Shown here one piece after another: positions 57,210-64,000 of a stretch of 64,000 nt of DNA. The DNA is taken from the NCBI RefSeq assembly GCF_009733595.1, contig NZ_WOFH01000020.1, positions 1 through 64,000 of the forward strand, in the 5' to 3' direction. Position 1 is the stretch's first letter; each line of letters begins with the position of its first letter. The notes beneath the pieces are model-generated. The model worked only from the letters and a program-made list of their open reading frames with translations, was not told where the DNA came from and ran no database searches. The translations under genes were made by a program, and so were the position numbers. The DNA comes from Actinomadura litoris. Lineage in GTDB: Bacteria; Actinomycetota; Actinomycetes; Streptosporangiales; Streptosporangiaceae.

Positions 57210-59132
57210 TTAATGCGGCGGCCCGGCCCGCTTCTCCGCGAGGTCGATCCGCACCACGGCCGGATCGCGGTCGCCCGCCCGGTCGGCGAACTCGGCGGCC
57301 CGGTGCACCACGTCGAACTCGTGGCGGCGGCGCCGCAGCGCCGGGCTGAGCAGGATGTGGTCGAGCGTCTGCGCGTTCCCGCCGGTCACGGCGGTGTAGC
57401 GCTCGGGCGCCGGGAGCCGCTCGGGCAGGTCGGCCAGCCCGCCCTCCCTGACCAGCCGCCGCACGGGCGCGCCGGTCTCCCGCTCCCCGAGGTCGCCCGC
57501 GACGATCACGGCGGCGTCGCCGTCCACCTTCCGGACGGAGCGGACGAACCCCGCGACCACCTTCGCCTGCGCGTCCCGGCGCCACGAGCTCGGGCGGGTG
57601 GGCGGCTGGAACCGCCCGAACAGCGGCTGGTCGTCGCTGGAGCGGCCGAACCACTGCCCGGCGACGACGATGACGCGCCGCCCCCGCCAGGTGATCTCGG
57701 CGGCGAGCGGCTTGCGCGAGTCGGCCCAGGCGGCGTCGCCGGGGGCGATCCGGCCGGGGCTGAGCGTCAGCCCGGCCGCCCCGTCGCGCCGCACGACCGC
57801 GACCGCCGTGACCGCCGGGTCGAGGCGGCCGGGGGACGGCTCGTCCTGCATCGGCTCCGCCGGGGCCGGGCGGTCGCCGAACACGAGCCCGCGGTCGGTG
57901 CGGAACAGGAACCCGACCCGGGAGTTGGCGCCGCGCTCGCCGCCGTCGGCGTTGTCGCGCGGGTTCACCGACCGCCAGTCGTACCCGGGCCCGCCCGCCG
58001 CGCTGATCGCCGTGATCAGCTCCGCGACCGTCTGGTCGGCGGCGACCGTGCCGTCGTCGGCCTCGCCGCTGTTGTCCCCGATCCCGCTCACCGCGATGAG
58101 GTCGGGGGACCGCAGCCCCCGCACGATGTCACCGGCGAGCGCCTGGAATCGCTCGGGCGGCGAGTCGGGGTCGAGCCCCTCCAGCCCGGCGGTCGCGACG
58201 GCCAACTCGCCCGCCAGGGCCGGACGCGTCGCCTCGGGCGCCAGCCCGCCGCCCGCCCGCCGGGGCGTGGCGGTGGGCAGCAGCTTGAAGTCGCCGTAGG
58301 CGTAGTCGAGGACGCCGTCGCACGCCCCCGGCAGCCGGTCGCCCACGTTCATCGCGGGCAGCGGCGCGAGCGCGTCGTCGAGGAGGACCCGCTCGGGGTT
58401 GGCGTCGCCGTCCCGCAGCAGGATCCCGCCGCGCGCCGTCCGCGTCCCCGCCCCGGCACCCCCGGCGGGCAGCACGGGCAACTCGCCGTCGCGGGACGGG
58501 CCGACCGCCACGGCGTCCTGGACGCGGACCCGCATGCCCTCCAGCGACTCGTAGAAATCGAGCCCGTTCGCCCGAGGGTCGAAGCCGCCGCGTCCCTCCA
58601 CGTCGCCGGGCCCGTCCTTGACGCGGCTCGTCGGGGCCGTGCGTCCGCCGGGCCCGAGCGCGGTCGGCGCGGGCAGCGGCACGCCGTGCGCGACGACGCC
58701 GGCGGCCGTGGCGTCGATCTCCGTCCGCGTCAGCCCCTTGGACGCGGCGCCGCCCGGACGGAACTCGCTGACCCTCCCGTCCACCTCGACGCCGTCCCCG
58801 ACCACGGCGCGCGGCCGGGTCCGGGTGAAGACGAACACGCCCTCGGAGGTGGCGTCGTCCTTGTCGGGACGGGGGTCCTGCATCCAGAAGCCGTTGCCGG
58901 TCAGCGCGGTGACGACCCCCGGAACGCCCGCCACGACACGGCGGTTCAGCGGCGACAGGTGCGCGGCGCCCTGGATGTCGTGGATGCGCACGGCCCCGGC
59001 CGCCCGCGCCGCCGAGGGGGCCACGCCGAACGGGGCCGGAACCGCGACCACCGCCGCCACGACCCCCGCGAGGACCGCGCGCCGCCCGCGCGTCGTGAGC
59101 CGTCCCACCGAACCTGCGCCCGCCACCCGCAC
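57210..59132 (-). CDS. Secreted endonuclease/exonuclease/phosphatase family protein
   Basis: A 640-residue exported protein with an N-terminal basic region and hydrophobic signal (AVLAGVVAAVVAVPAPFGVAPSAARAAG). The EEP fold shows VRIHDIQGAAHLSPLNRRVV near the N-terminus (a lead OB-type region seen in extracellular nucleases), DLIAVSGIGDNSG, NSRVGFLFRTDRGL, VVAGQWFGR, VIVAGDLGE and a final QTLDHILLSP resembling the catalytic Asp-His end. Canonical motifs such as NExQ are altered (SGIGDN), so activity needs testing. The GTG at 59132 is preferred; one at 59126 is also possible. Confidence 0.8.
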   Translation of the reverse strand: MRVAGAGSVGRLTTRGRRAVLAGVVAAVVAVPAPFGVAPSAARAAGAVRIHDIQGAAHLSPLNRRVVAGVPGVVTALTGNGFWMQDPRPDKDDATSEGVFVFTRTRPRAVVGDGVEVDGRVSEFRPGGAASKGLTRTEIDATAAGVVAHGVPLPAPTALGPGGRTAPTSRVKDGPGDVEGRGGFDPRANGLDFYESLEGMRVRVQDAVAVGPSRDGELPVLPAGGAGAGTRTARGGILLRDGDANPERVLLDDALAPLPAMNVGDRLPGACDGVLDYAYGDFKLLPTATPRRAGGGLAPEATRPALAGELAVATAGLEGLDPDSPPERFQALAGDIVRGLRSPDLIAVSGIGDNSGEADDGTVAADQTVAELITAISAAGGPGYDWRSVNPRDNADGGERGANSRVGFLFRTDRGLVFGDRPAPAEPMQDEPSPGRLDPAVTAVAVVRRDGAAGLTLSPGRIAPGDAAWADSRKPLAAEITWRGRRVIVVAGQWFGRSSDDQPLFGRFQPPTRPSSWRRDAQAKVVAGFVRSVRKVDGDAAVIVAGDLGERETGAPVRRLVREGGLADLPERLPAPERYTAVTGGNAQTLDHILLSPALRRRRHEFDVVHRAAEFADRAGDRDPAVVRIDLAEKRAGPPH

Positions 59133-59233
59133 TCCATGATCGACTAGGTGTCCCGACCGGACAGGCAGAAGGATCGCATGCCGGGCGAACGCTGACCAAC
59201 GCCCTCGGATAGGGTGCGCGACGAAGGAGAGCG

Positions 59234-59950
59234 ATGACCCACGAACAGGCGTCCGCCGCGACGGGGACGACCGGCACCCCACCGGCGGAGACGCCCGCCC
59301 CGATGCCCGCCGCCCTGCTGCGCGCGGCCCGCGCCGCCAAGGGCTTCATGCCCGACGCCGAGGGCCTCGCCCTGTACGAGACGGCCCTGCGCTACGGCGC
59401 GCGGCTGGCCGAGGCCGGCCCGATGCTGGAGGTCGGCAGCTACTGCGGCAAGTCGGCCGTCTACCTCGGCACGGCGGCGCGCCGGGCCGGGACCGTCGTC
59501 GTCACCGTCGACCACCACCACGGCTCGGAGGAGAACCAGGCGGGCTGGGAGCACCACGACCCGTCCCTGGTCGACCCCAGCACCGGACGCATGGACACCC
59601 TCCCCACCTTCCGCAGGACCATCGCCGCCGCCGGGCTGGAGGACCACGTCGTCGCGGTCGTCGGCCGGTCCCGGACCGTCGCCTCCCTCTGGCGGACGCC
59701 GCTGTCGCTGCTGTTCATCGACGGCGGCCACGCCGCGGAGCACGCGCACGGCGACTACGAGGGGTGGGCGCCGCACATCGCGGCCGGCGGCGCCCTGGTG
59801 ATCCACGACGTCTTCCCCGACCCGAGGGACGGCGGCCGCCCTCCCTACGACGTCTACCTCCGCGCCCTGTCCGGCGGGGCCTTCGAGGAGCGCCGCGCCG
59901 AGGGCTCCCTCCGCGTCCTGGAGCGGACCGGCGCCCCGCTCGCCCTGTAG
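59234..59950 (+). CDS. Class I SAM-dependent methyltransferase (catechol-O-methyltransferase-like)
   Basis: A 238-residue protein with motif I MLEVGSYCGKSAVYLG, an Asp/His-rich VVTVDHHHGSEEN in motif II position, SLLFIDGGHAAEHAHGDYEGW and ALVIHDVFPDP. These are typical of the methyltransf_24 group of O-methyltransferases, several of which act on sugars or natural products. The ATG at 59234 has AAGGAGAG upstream, and a TAGGGT near 59211-59216 is a candidate -10. It is convergent with the terpene-cyclase-like gene. Confidence 0.84.
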   Translation: MTHEQASAATGTTGTPPAETPAPMPAALLRAARAAKGFMPDAEGLALYETALRYGARLAEAGPMLEVGSYCGKSAVYLGTAARRAGTVVVTVDHHHGSEENQAGWEHHDPSLVDPSTGRMDTLPTFRRTIAAAGLEDHVVAVVGRSRTVASLWRTPLSLLFIDGGHAAEHAHGDYEGWAPHIAAGGALVIHDVFPDPRDGGRPPYDVYLRALSGGAFEERRAEGSLRVLERTGAPLAL

Positions 59951-59981
59951 GCCGGCGGAGCTCGGCGGAGGTCAGCGGAGG

Positions 59982-61085
59982 TCAGCGGGGGACGGGCAGG
60001 AGGGCGCAGCCGCAGGCGGCCGGGTCGGAGGCGTCGCAGGGCCCCAGCGGGCGGCCCGCGACCTCCTTGAACAGGCGCGCGCCGGGGGACGCGCCGTCCA
60101 GCGCGTCCGCCGCGAGCACGACCGCCGCCGCCGTGTAGGTCGAGCGGTCGCCGGGGAAGTGGCGGCGGTGCTCGAACTGCCAGCCCGTCCAGTAGGAGCC
60201 GTCCTCGTGCCGGAGGTGCTGGATGCTCGCGAACAGCTCCAGCGCCCCGTCGCGGTCGCCCGCCGCGTCCAGCGCCATGACCAGCTCGCAGCTCTCGGCC
60301 GCCGTCACCCACGGCTGGTCGGACACGCAGCGGCAGCCGAGCCCCGGCACGACGAAGGTGTCCCACCCGGCGGCGAGCCGCCGCGCCGCGTCCGCGCCCC
60401 GGACGGGCCCGCCGAGCACCGGGTAGTACCAGTCCATCGACCAGCGGCTCTTGTCGGCGAACGCCTCGGGGTGCGCGGCGACCACGTGGCCGAGCTGGTC
60501 GGCGGCCAGCTCCCAGTCGGGCCGGTGCTCGCCGAGCCGCTCGGCGAGCGCGACCGCGCAGCGCAGCGACTGGTAGATGGACGAGCAGCCGGTGAGCAGC
60601 GCGTGGTCGGAGGCGGCGCCGTCCTCGCCCCGGATCCAGATGATCTCGCCGCGCCGGGTCTGGAGCCCGAGCGCGAAGTCGACCGCCCGGCGGACCGCCG
60701 GCCACATGCGCCGCGCGAACCCCTCGTCCCCGGTCATCAGCAGCTCGTGCCAGACGCCCACCGCGACGTAGGCGGCGTGGTTGGACTCGCCGCCCGGCTC
60801 GGTCACCTCGCCGAGGATCCACTTCGCGGGCCACGACCCGTCCGGCCGCTGGACGCCGCGCAGCCACTCGTACGCGCGCCGCGACTCCGCGCGCAGCCCC
60901 GCCACGGTGAGCGCCATCGCGGCCTCGACGTGGTTCCAGGCGTCCACGTGCCCGGGCACGCCTCCGGTGGGCGAGAACCAGGGGATCGCGCCGGACGCCT
61001 CCTGCTGCGCGGCGATGCTCCGAGCCGTCGCGAGGACGTCGTCCGCGCCGACCACGCCCGGGACCGACGGGAGGTCAGAGGGCAT
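59982..61085 (-). CDS. Prenyltransferase/squalene-cyclase-like (alpha/alpha)6 protein
   Basis: A 367-residue protein of the terpenoid-cyclase/prenyltransferase-type barrel: DAWNHVEAAMALTVAGL, YEWLRGVQRPDGSWPAKW, SSIYQSLRCAVALAE, HEDGSYWTGWQFEH. QW-like repeats (DGSW) are present but no DxDD active site, so it may be a sugar-processing (alpha/alpha)6 enzyme instead. The C-terminus carries four Cys (CDASDPAACGCAL) of unknown role. It overlaps the end of the upstream methyltransferase gene by 11 nt, so the GT4-methyltransferase-cyclase genes form an operon. Confidence 0.78.
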   Translation of the reverse strand: MPSDLPSVPGVVGADDVLATARSIAAQQEASGAIPWFSPTGGVPGHVDAWNHVEAAMALTVAGLRAESRRAYEWLRGVQRPDGSWPAKWILGEVTEPGGESNHAAYVAVGVWHELLMTGDEGFARRMWPAVRRAVDFALGLQTRRGEIIWIRGEDGAASDHALLTGCSSIYQSLRCAVALAERLGEHRPDWELAADQLGHVVAAHPEAFADKSRWSMDWYYPVLGGPVRGADAARRLAAGWDTFVVPGLGCRCVSDQPWVTAAESCELVMALDAAGDRDGALELFASIQHLRHEDGSYWTGWQFEHRRHFPGDRSTYTAAAVVLAADALDGASPGARLFKEVAGRPLGPCDASDPAACGCALLPVPR

Positions 61086-61830
61086 CCGCCGTCTCCCTGG
61101 CCGGGGCGGACGGCGCGCCGCCCGGCGCGGCGGGCTTGCCGAGGTAGACGACGACGCTCTTGCCGATCACGGGGTTGAGGGCGCGCTCGGCCAGCCGGGT
61201 CGCGAGCGGGCGCTTCATGATGTCCCAGACGAGGACCCTGTGGTAAACCTTCGCGAGGGGGTTCGCGTCGTTGTCCACCCCGACGGCGCACTTGATCCAC
61301 CAGTACGGGGCGTGCAGGCCGTGCGCGTGGTGGTGCCCGCCGACCCGGAAGCCGACCGCCTTCAGCTTGGCCTCCAGCTCGGCGCGGGTGTAGATCCGGA
61401 CGTGCCCGCCGGGCGCGGTGTGGTAGTCCTCCGACAGCGCCCAGCAGACCCGCTCGGGCAGCCAGCTCGGCACCGTCACCGCGAGCCTCCCGCCCGGCCG
61501 CAGGACGCGCAGCAGCTCCCGCATCGCGCGCATGTCGTCCGGGATGTGCTCCAGCACCTCGGCCGCGACGATCCCGTCGAAGTGGTCGTCGGGGAAGGGC
61601 AGGTCGAGCGCGTCGCCGCGCACGGTCTCGGCCGACGCGCCGTCGGGCACCTCGCCTTCCAGGCGCATCGCCCCGAACATCGCCTCCACGCCCGCCAGCT
61701 CGTCGGCGTCCTGGTCGAAGGCGACGACGCGCGCGCCGCGGCGGTACAGCTCGAAGGCGTGCCGTCCGGCGCCGCAGCCCAGGTCGAGGACGCGCTCGCC
61801 GGGGGTGACGCGGAACCGCTCGAAATCCAC
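61075..61830 (-). CDS. Class I SAM-dependent methyltransferase
   Basis: A 251-residue protein with motif I VLDLGCGAGRHAFELYRRGA, FDQD, GDALDLPFPDDHFDGIVAAEVLEHI and LRPGGRLAVTVPSWLPERVCW, then an extended C-terminal part with APGGHVRIYTRAELE and AHGLHAPYWWIKCAVG. Similar proteins are annotated UbiE/COQ5-like without evidence. The GTG at 61830 (VDFERFRV) is the best available start; the upstream GGAAGGAG is about 15 nt away, so the true start may be non-canonical. It is the middle gene of the operon with the glycosyltransferase and the cyclase-like gene. Confidence 0.82.
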   Translation of the reverse strand: MDFERFRVTPGERVLDLGCGAGRHAFELYRRGARVVAFDQDADELAGVEAMFGAMRLEGEVPDGASAETVRGDALDLPFPDDHFDGIVAAEVLEHIPDDMRAMRELLRVLRPGGRLAVTVPSWLPERVCWALSEDYHTAPGGHVRIYTRAELEAKLKAVGFRVGGHHHAHGLHAPYWWIKCAVGVDNDANPLAKVYHRVLVWDIMKRPLATRLAERALNPVIGKSVVVYLGKPAAPGGAPSAPARETADAL

Positions 61831-61928
61831 GGTCAGCAGGGTCGTGCTCCTTCCGTACGGGGCGCCGCGAACGGCCCCCTGGTGGCCGGCGCGCTGCCCG
61901 GCGTGATGCCCGGCGCGGCCCGCCGGGG

Positions 61929-63215
61929 TCAGCGGCGCGCGGCCAGCCGCCGGTAGCGCTGCTGCTCGATGGCGGCCCGGTAGTGCCCGACGGTCGCCTG
62001 CGCCACGGCGGGCCAGGCGAAGCGCTCTTGGACGCGGGCGAGACCGGCGGCGCCGGCGCGCTCGCGCTCCTCGGCGGAGTCGTGCAGGCGGCGCAGGGCG
62101 GCGGCCAGCTCCTCGGCGTCGCCGGGCTCGACCAGCACGCCCGCGTCGCCGACGACCTCGGGCAGCGCCCCGGCGCGGCTGGCGACCAGCGGCGTCCCGG
62201 ACGCCATGTGCTCGACGGCGGGCAGCGAGAAGCCCTCGTACCGGGACGGGACGACCGCGATCTCCGCCGAGGCCGTCAGCTCGCCCAGCTCGCCGTCGCT
62301 GATCCCGTGGACGAACCGCACGCGCTCGCCGAGCGCGAGTTCGCGGACGAGCCGCTCGGTCGGGCCGTCCTTCTGCGGGCGGCTCACGACGACCACGTGG
62401 ACGTCGCGCTCGGTGGCGAGTTTGGCGACCGCGCGCAGCAGCACGTCCACGCCCTTGATCGGCGCGTCCGCGCTGGCCATCGCGACGATCCGGCCGGGGA
62501 CCCGCGCGCCGCGCGGGTGGAAGATCCGGGTGTCGACGCCGAGCGGCAGGATCTCGATGTCGCGCGGGTCGACCTTGAAGTCCTTGACGATGTCGACCTT
62601 GGAGGACTCCGAGACCGTCAGCACCGTGCCGATCCGCCGCGAGACCTGCGACTGCATCGCGACGAACCCGTACCAGCGGCGCTTGCCGAGCCGCTCCAGG
62701 ACGCCGCCCGCCGCCTCCAGCTCGATCCGCCGGTCCACGCTGATCGGGTGGTGGATGCTGGTGACCAGCGGCAGCCCGAGCCGGGCGATGCCGAGGTTGC
62801 CGAGGCCGAGGACCTGGTTGTCGTGCGCGACGTCGAAGTCGCGGCGGCGCCTCCTCAGCTCGCGCAGGACGCGGATGCTGAACGTCAGCGGCTCGGGGAA
62901 GCCGCCGGTGCGCATGTGGGCGAACTCCAGCACGTCGACCCAGTCGCGGAACTCGGCGCGCGAGGGGGTGCGGAACGGGTCCTCGTCGCGGTACAGGTCG
63001 AGGCTGGGGATCTTGGTGAGCGCAATGTCGTCGCGGTCGAGCTCGGGGTAGGGCTGCCCGGACAGGATCTCCACGGCGTGCCCGAGGCCGGCCAGCTCGC
63101 GGCTCAGGTGCCGCAGGTAGACGCCCTGGCCGCCGCAGTGCGGCTTGCTCCGGTACGACAGCAGGGCCACCCGCAACGGCCCGTCCGGGTCGCCGCCACG
63201 CCAGTCCTCGCCCAC
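61929..63215 (-). CDS. Glycosyltransferase family 4 protein
   Basis: A 428-residue GT4 (GT-B fold) enzyme. The N-domain has LLSYRSKPHCGGQGVYLRHLSRELAGLGHAVEIL and DVAHDNQVLGLGNL. The C-domain has ASADAPIKGVDVLLRAVAKLA and the nucleotide-sugar site VVPSRYEGFSLPAVEHMASGTPLVAS with the conserved E-x7-E. It transfers a sugar from a nucleotide-sugar donor to an unknown acceptor. The GTG at 63215 has GGGAG 8 nt upstream. First gene of the three-gene operon. Confidence 0.9.
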   Translation of the reverse strand: MGEDWRGGDPDGPLRVALLSYRSKPHCGGQGVYLRHLSRELAGLGHAVEILSGQPYPELDRDDIALTKIPSLDLYRDEDPFRTPSRAEFRDWVDVLEFAHMRTGGFPEPLTFSIRVLRELRRRRRDFDVAHDNQVLGLGNLGIARLGLPLVTSIHHPISVDRRIELEAAGGVLERLGKRRWYGFVAMQSQVSRRIGTVLTVSESSKVDIVKDFKVDPRDIEILPLGVDTRIFHPRGARVPGRIVAMASADAPIKGVDVLLRAVAKLATERDVHVVVVSRPQKDGPTERLVRELALGERVRFVHGISDGELGELTASAEIAVVPSRYEGFSLPAVEHMASGTPLVASRAGALPEVVGDAGVLVEPGDAEELAAALRRLHDSAEERERAGAAGLARVQERFAWPAVAQATVGHYRAAIEQQRYRRLAARR

Positions 63216-63489
63216 GCACCACTCCCGTCAGTCGCGGGACCCCGGTCGCACACGCACCGGCGTCCCCAGGACACCGCCGATGAAACTAGACCTTAGCCTC
63301 CGCACGTTACGGCTGAGTTCAATATTGGGCATGGCGTCCAAAAGTGTTCCGAAGAGCACATCAGCGGCAGAGTGCCGGACCGCCGCCGCGCGGGTCGGGC
63401 CCGCCGGGACGTCCATCATTCGCCCCGGATGATCCCACGGACTGATCGCCCGGTGTGTCGGGGGCGTCACAGCGGGCAGTCACACCGGG
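63216..63489. other. Divergent promoter region, GT4 operon / glucose dehydrogenase
   Basis: A 274-nt gap without genes, including a locally AT-rich stretch (63285-63360) that probably contains the promoters. A TCACAGCGGGCAGTCAC pseudo-direct repeat lies just before the dehydrogenase start. Nothing firmer is visible. Confidence 0.35.
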
Positions 63490-64000
63490 ATGAAGGCGAT
63501 CACGGTGGTTCCCGGCCGGCCCGACCAGGTGCGGGTGGAGGAGCGGCCCGACCCCGTCCCGGGGCCGGGCGAGCTGCTGGTCGAGGGGCGGCTGCTCGGG
63601 ATCTGCGGCACCGACCGCGACATCGTCGAGGGCGACGGCTACGGCTGGCCGCCGCCCGGATGCGACCGCCTCGTGATCGGGCACGAGTCGCTCGGGACGG
63701 TGCTGTCGGCGCCGCCGGGCAGCGGGTTCGCGGAGGGCGACCTGGTCGTCGGCCTCGTGCGGCGCCCCGACCCCGTCCCCTGCGCGCCCTGCGCGAACGG
63801 CGAGCCGGACTTCTGCCGCAACGGCCGCTACACCGAGCGCGGCATCAAGGAGCTGGACGGGTTCGGCGCGCGGCGCTGGACCACGGAGGCGGACTACGCG
63901 GTCAAGCTCGATCCCGCGCTCGGCGACCGCGGCGTCCTGCTGGAGCCCGCGGCGGTGCTCGCCAAGGCGTGGGAGCAGACCGACCTGATGTTCACCCGCT
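63490..64000 (+). CDS. Glucose 1-dehydrogenase-like zinc MDR enzyme (truncated by window end)
   Basis: The first 170 residues of an MDR enzyme: MKAITVVPGRP at the start, catalytic zinc Cys in GICGTDRDI, IGHESLG with the Glu, and a structural-zinc Cys cluster in PCAPCANGEPDFC. This pattern matches bacterial and archaeal glucose/galactose 1-dehydrogenases. The ATG at 63490 is the first in frame. The remainder, including the Rossmann domain, lies beyond 64000. It is divergent from the glycosyltransferase operon and might feed it a sugar acid or act independently. Confidence 0.85.
   Translation, partial: MKAITVVPGRPDQVRVEERPDPVPGPGELLVEGRLLGICGTDRDIVEGDGYGWPPPGCDRLVIGHESLGTVLSAPPGSGFAEGDLVVGLVRRPDPVPCAPCANGEPDFCRNGRYTERGIKELDGFGARRWTTEADYAVKLDPALGDRGVLLEPAAVLAKAWEQTDLMFTR

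Overview
This is a high-GC (clearly above 70%) actinobacterial chromosome segment. GTG and TTG starts are frequent, and it carries markers of filamentous actinomycetes: a SigR/RsrA-type thiol-stress sigma/anti-sigma pair, a WhiB1/WblE protein, a DasR regulator, a nickel superoxide dismutase, DUF397/DUF5753 regulators and a conservon (roadblock/DUF742/G-protein operon). From memory, the order sigR-rsrA ... dasR ... pdtaS/whiB1 ... lipid kinase ... SigF/H-type sigma with its anti-sigma ... sodN ... malic enzyme ... kgd resembles the Streptomyces coelicolor sigR-to-kgd region, and sigH-rshA ... pdtaS-whiB1 of Mycobacterium tuberculosis. The mix best suits Streptosporangiales, perhaps Thermomonosporaceae/Actinomadura. 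That assignment is inference. No rRNA, tRNA or CRISPR array was seen.

Layout. 1-3.2 kb is accessory: the edge of an IS982-like transposase gene, two tandem DUF397 genes coupled to a DUF5753 XRE regulator, an RsbW-like ATPase with an unknown partner, and a YedK/SRAP DNA-lesion protein. 3.2-11 kb holds a DksA-like protein, a methyltransferase divergent from sigR-rsrA (with a perfect SigR promoter and a hidden 36-codon ORF between the two genes), a sugar epimerase, two tandem membrane HD-GYP proteins behind a 31-codon ORF, and an orphan biotin carboxylase. 12-22 kb holds a lipoprotein, bioD, bioF, dasR, pdtaS, whiB1 with a CRP-type site, a lipid kinase and an anti-sigma/sigma operon. 22.1-22.95 kb is a gene-free segment with a two-level tandem repeat.

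23-38 kb is core metabolism and stress defence: a secreted M1 aminopeptidase, sodN with its protease sodX, a malic enzyme, a polar amino acid ABC transporter, a quinone-oxidoreductase-like enzyme, a DUF4097-padR operon with candidate operators, the giant 2-oxoglutarate enzyme Kgd and an AIM24 protein. 38-44 kb holds a glutathionyl-hydroquinone-reductase-like protein, a DedA protein, an amine-dehydrogenase-like enzyme, a short-chain dehydrogenase and a CbiX-like protein. 44.3-49.7 kb is an extended conservon of order B-D-A-B-C-D. 49.7-54 kb has a DUF985 cupin, a tetracycline ribosomal-protection-type GTPase, a Uma2 nuclease and a DUF1707 protein with a copy of the PadR operator motif. 54-64 kb has a membrane-anchored beta-propeller protein, a 26-residue Cys-rich metallothionein-like peptide, a small membrane protein, a secreted nuclease/phosphatase and an uncharacterised methyltransferase / terpene-cyclase-like / methyltransferase / glycosyltransferase / glucose-dehydrogenase group that runs off the right edge.

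Genes working together: SigR-RsrA (thiol stress), the SigF-type sigma with its RsbW/UsfX partner, SodN-SodX, WhiB1 and PdtaS form a stress-sensing neighbourhood. BioD, BioF and a biotin carboxylase lie within 7 kb. A recurrent promoter architecture, TANNNT placed 6-8 nt before the start codon with no ribosome binding site, marks nine genes as probably leaderless.
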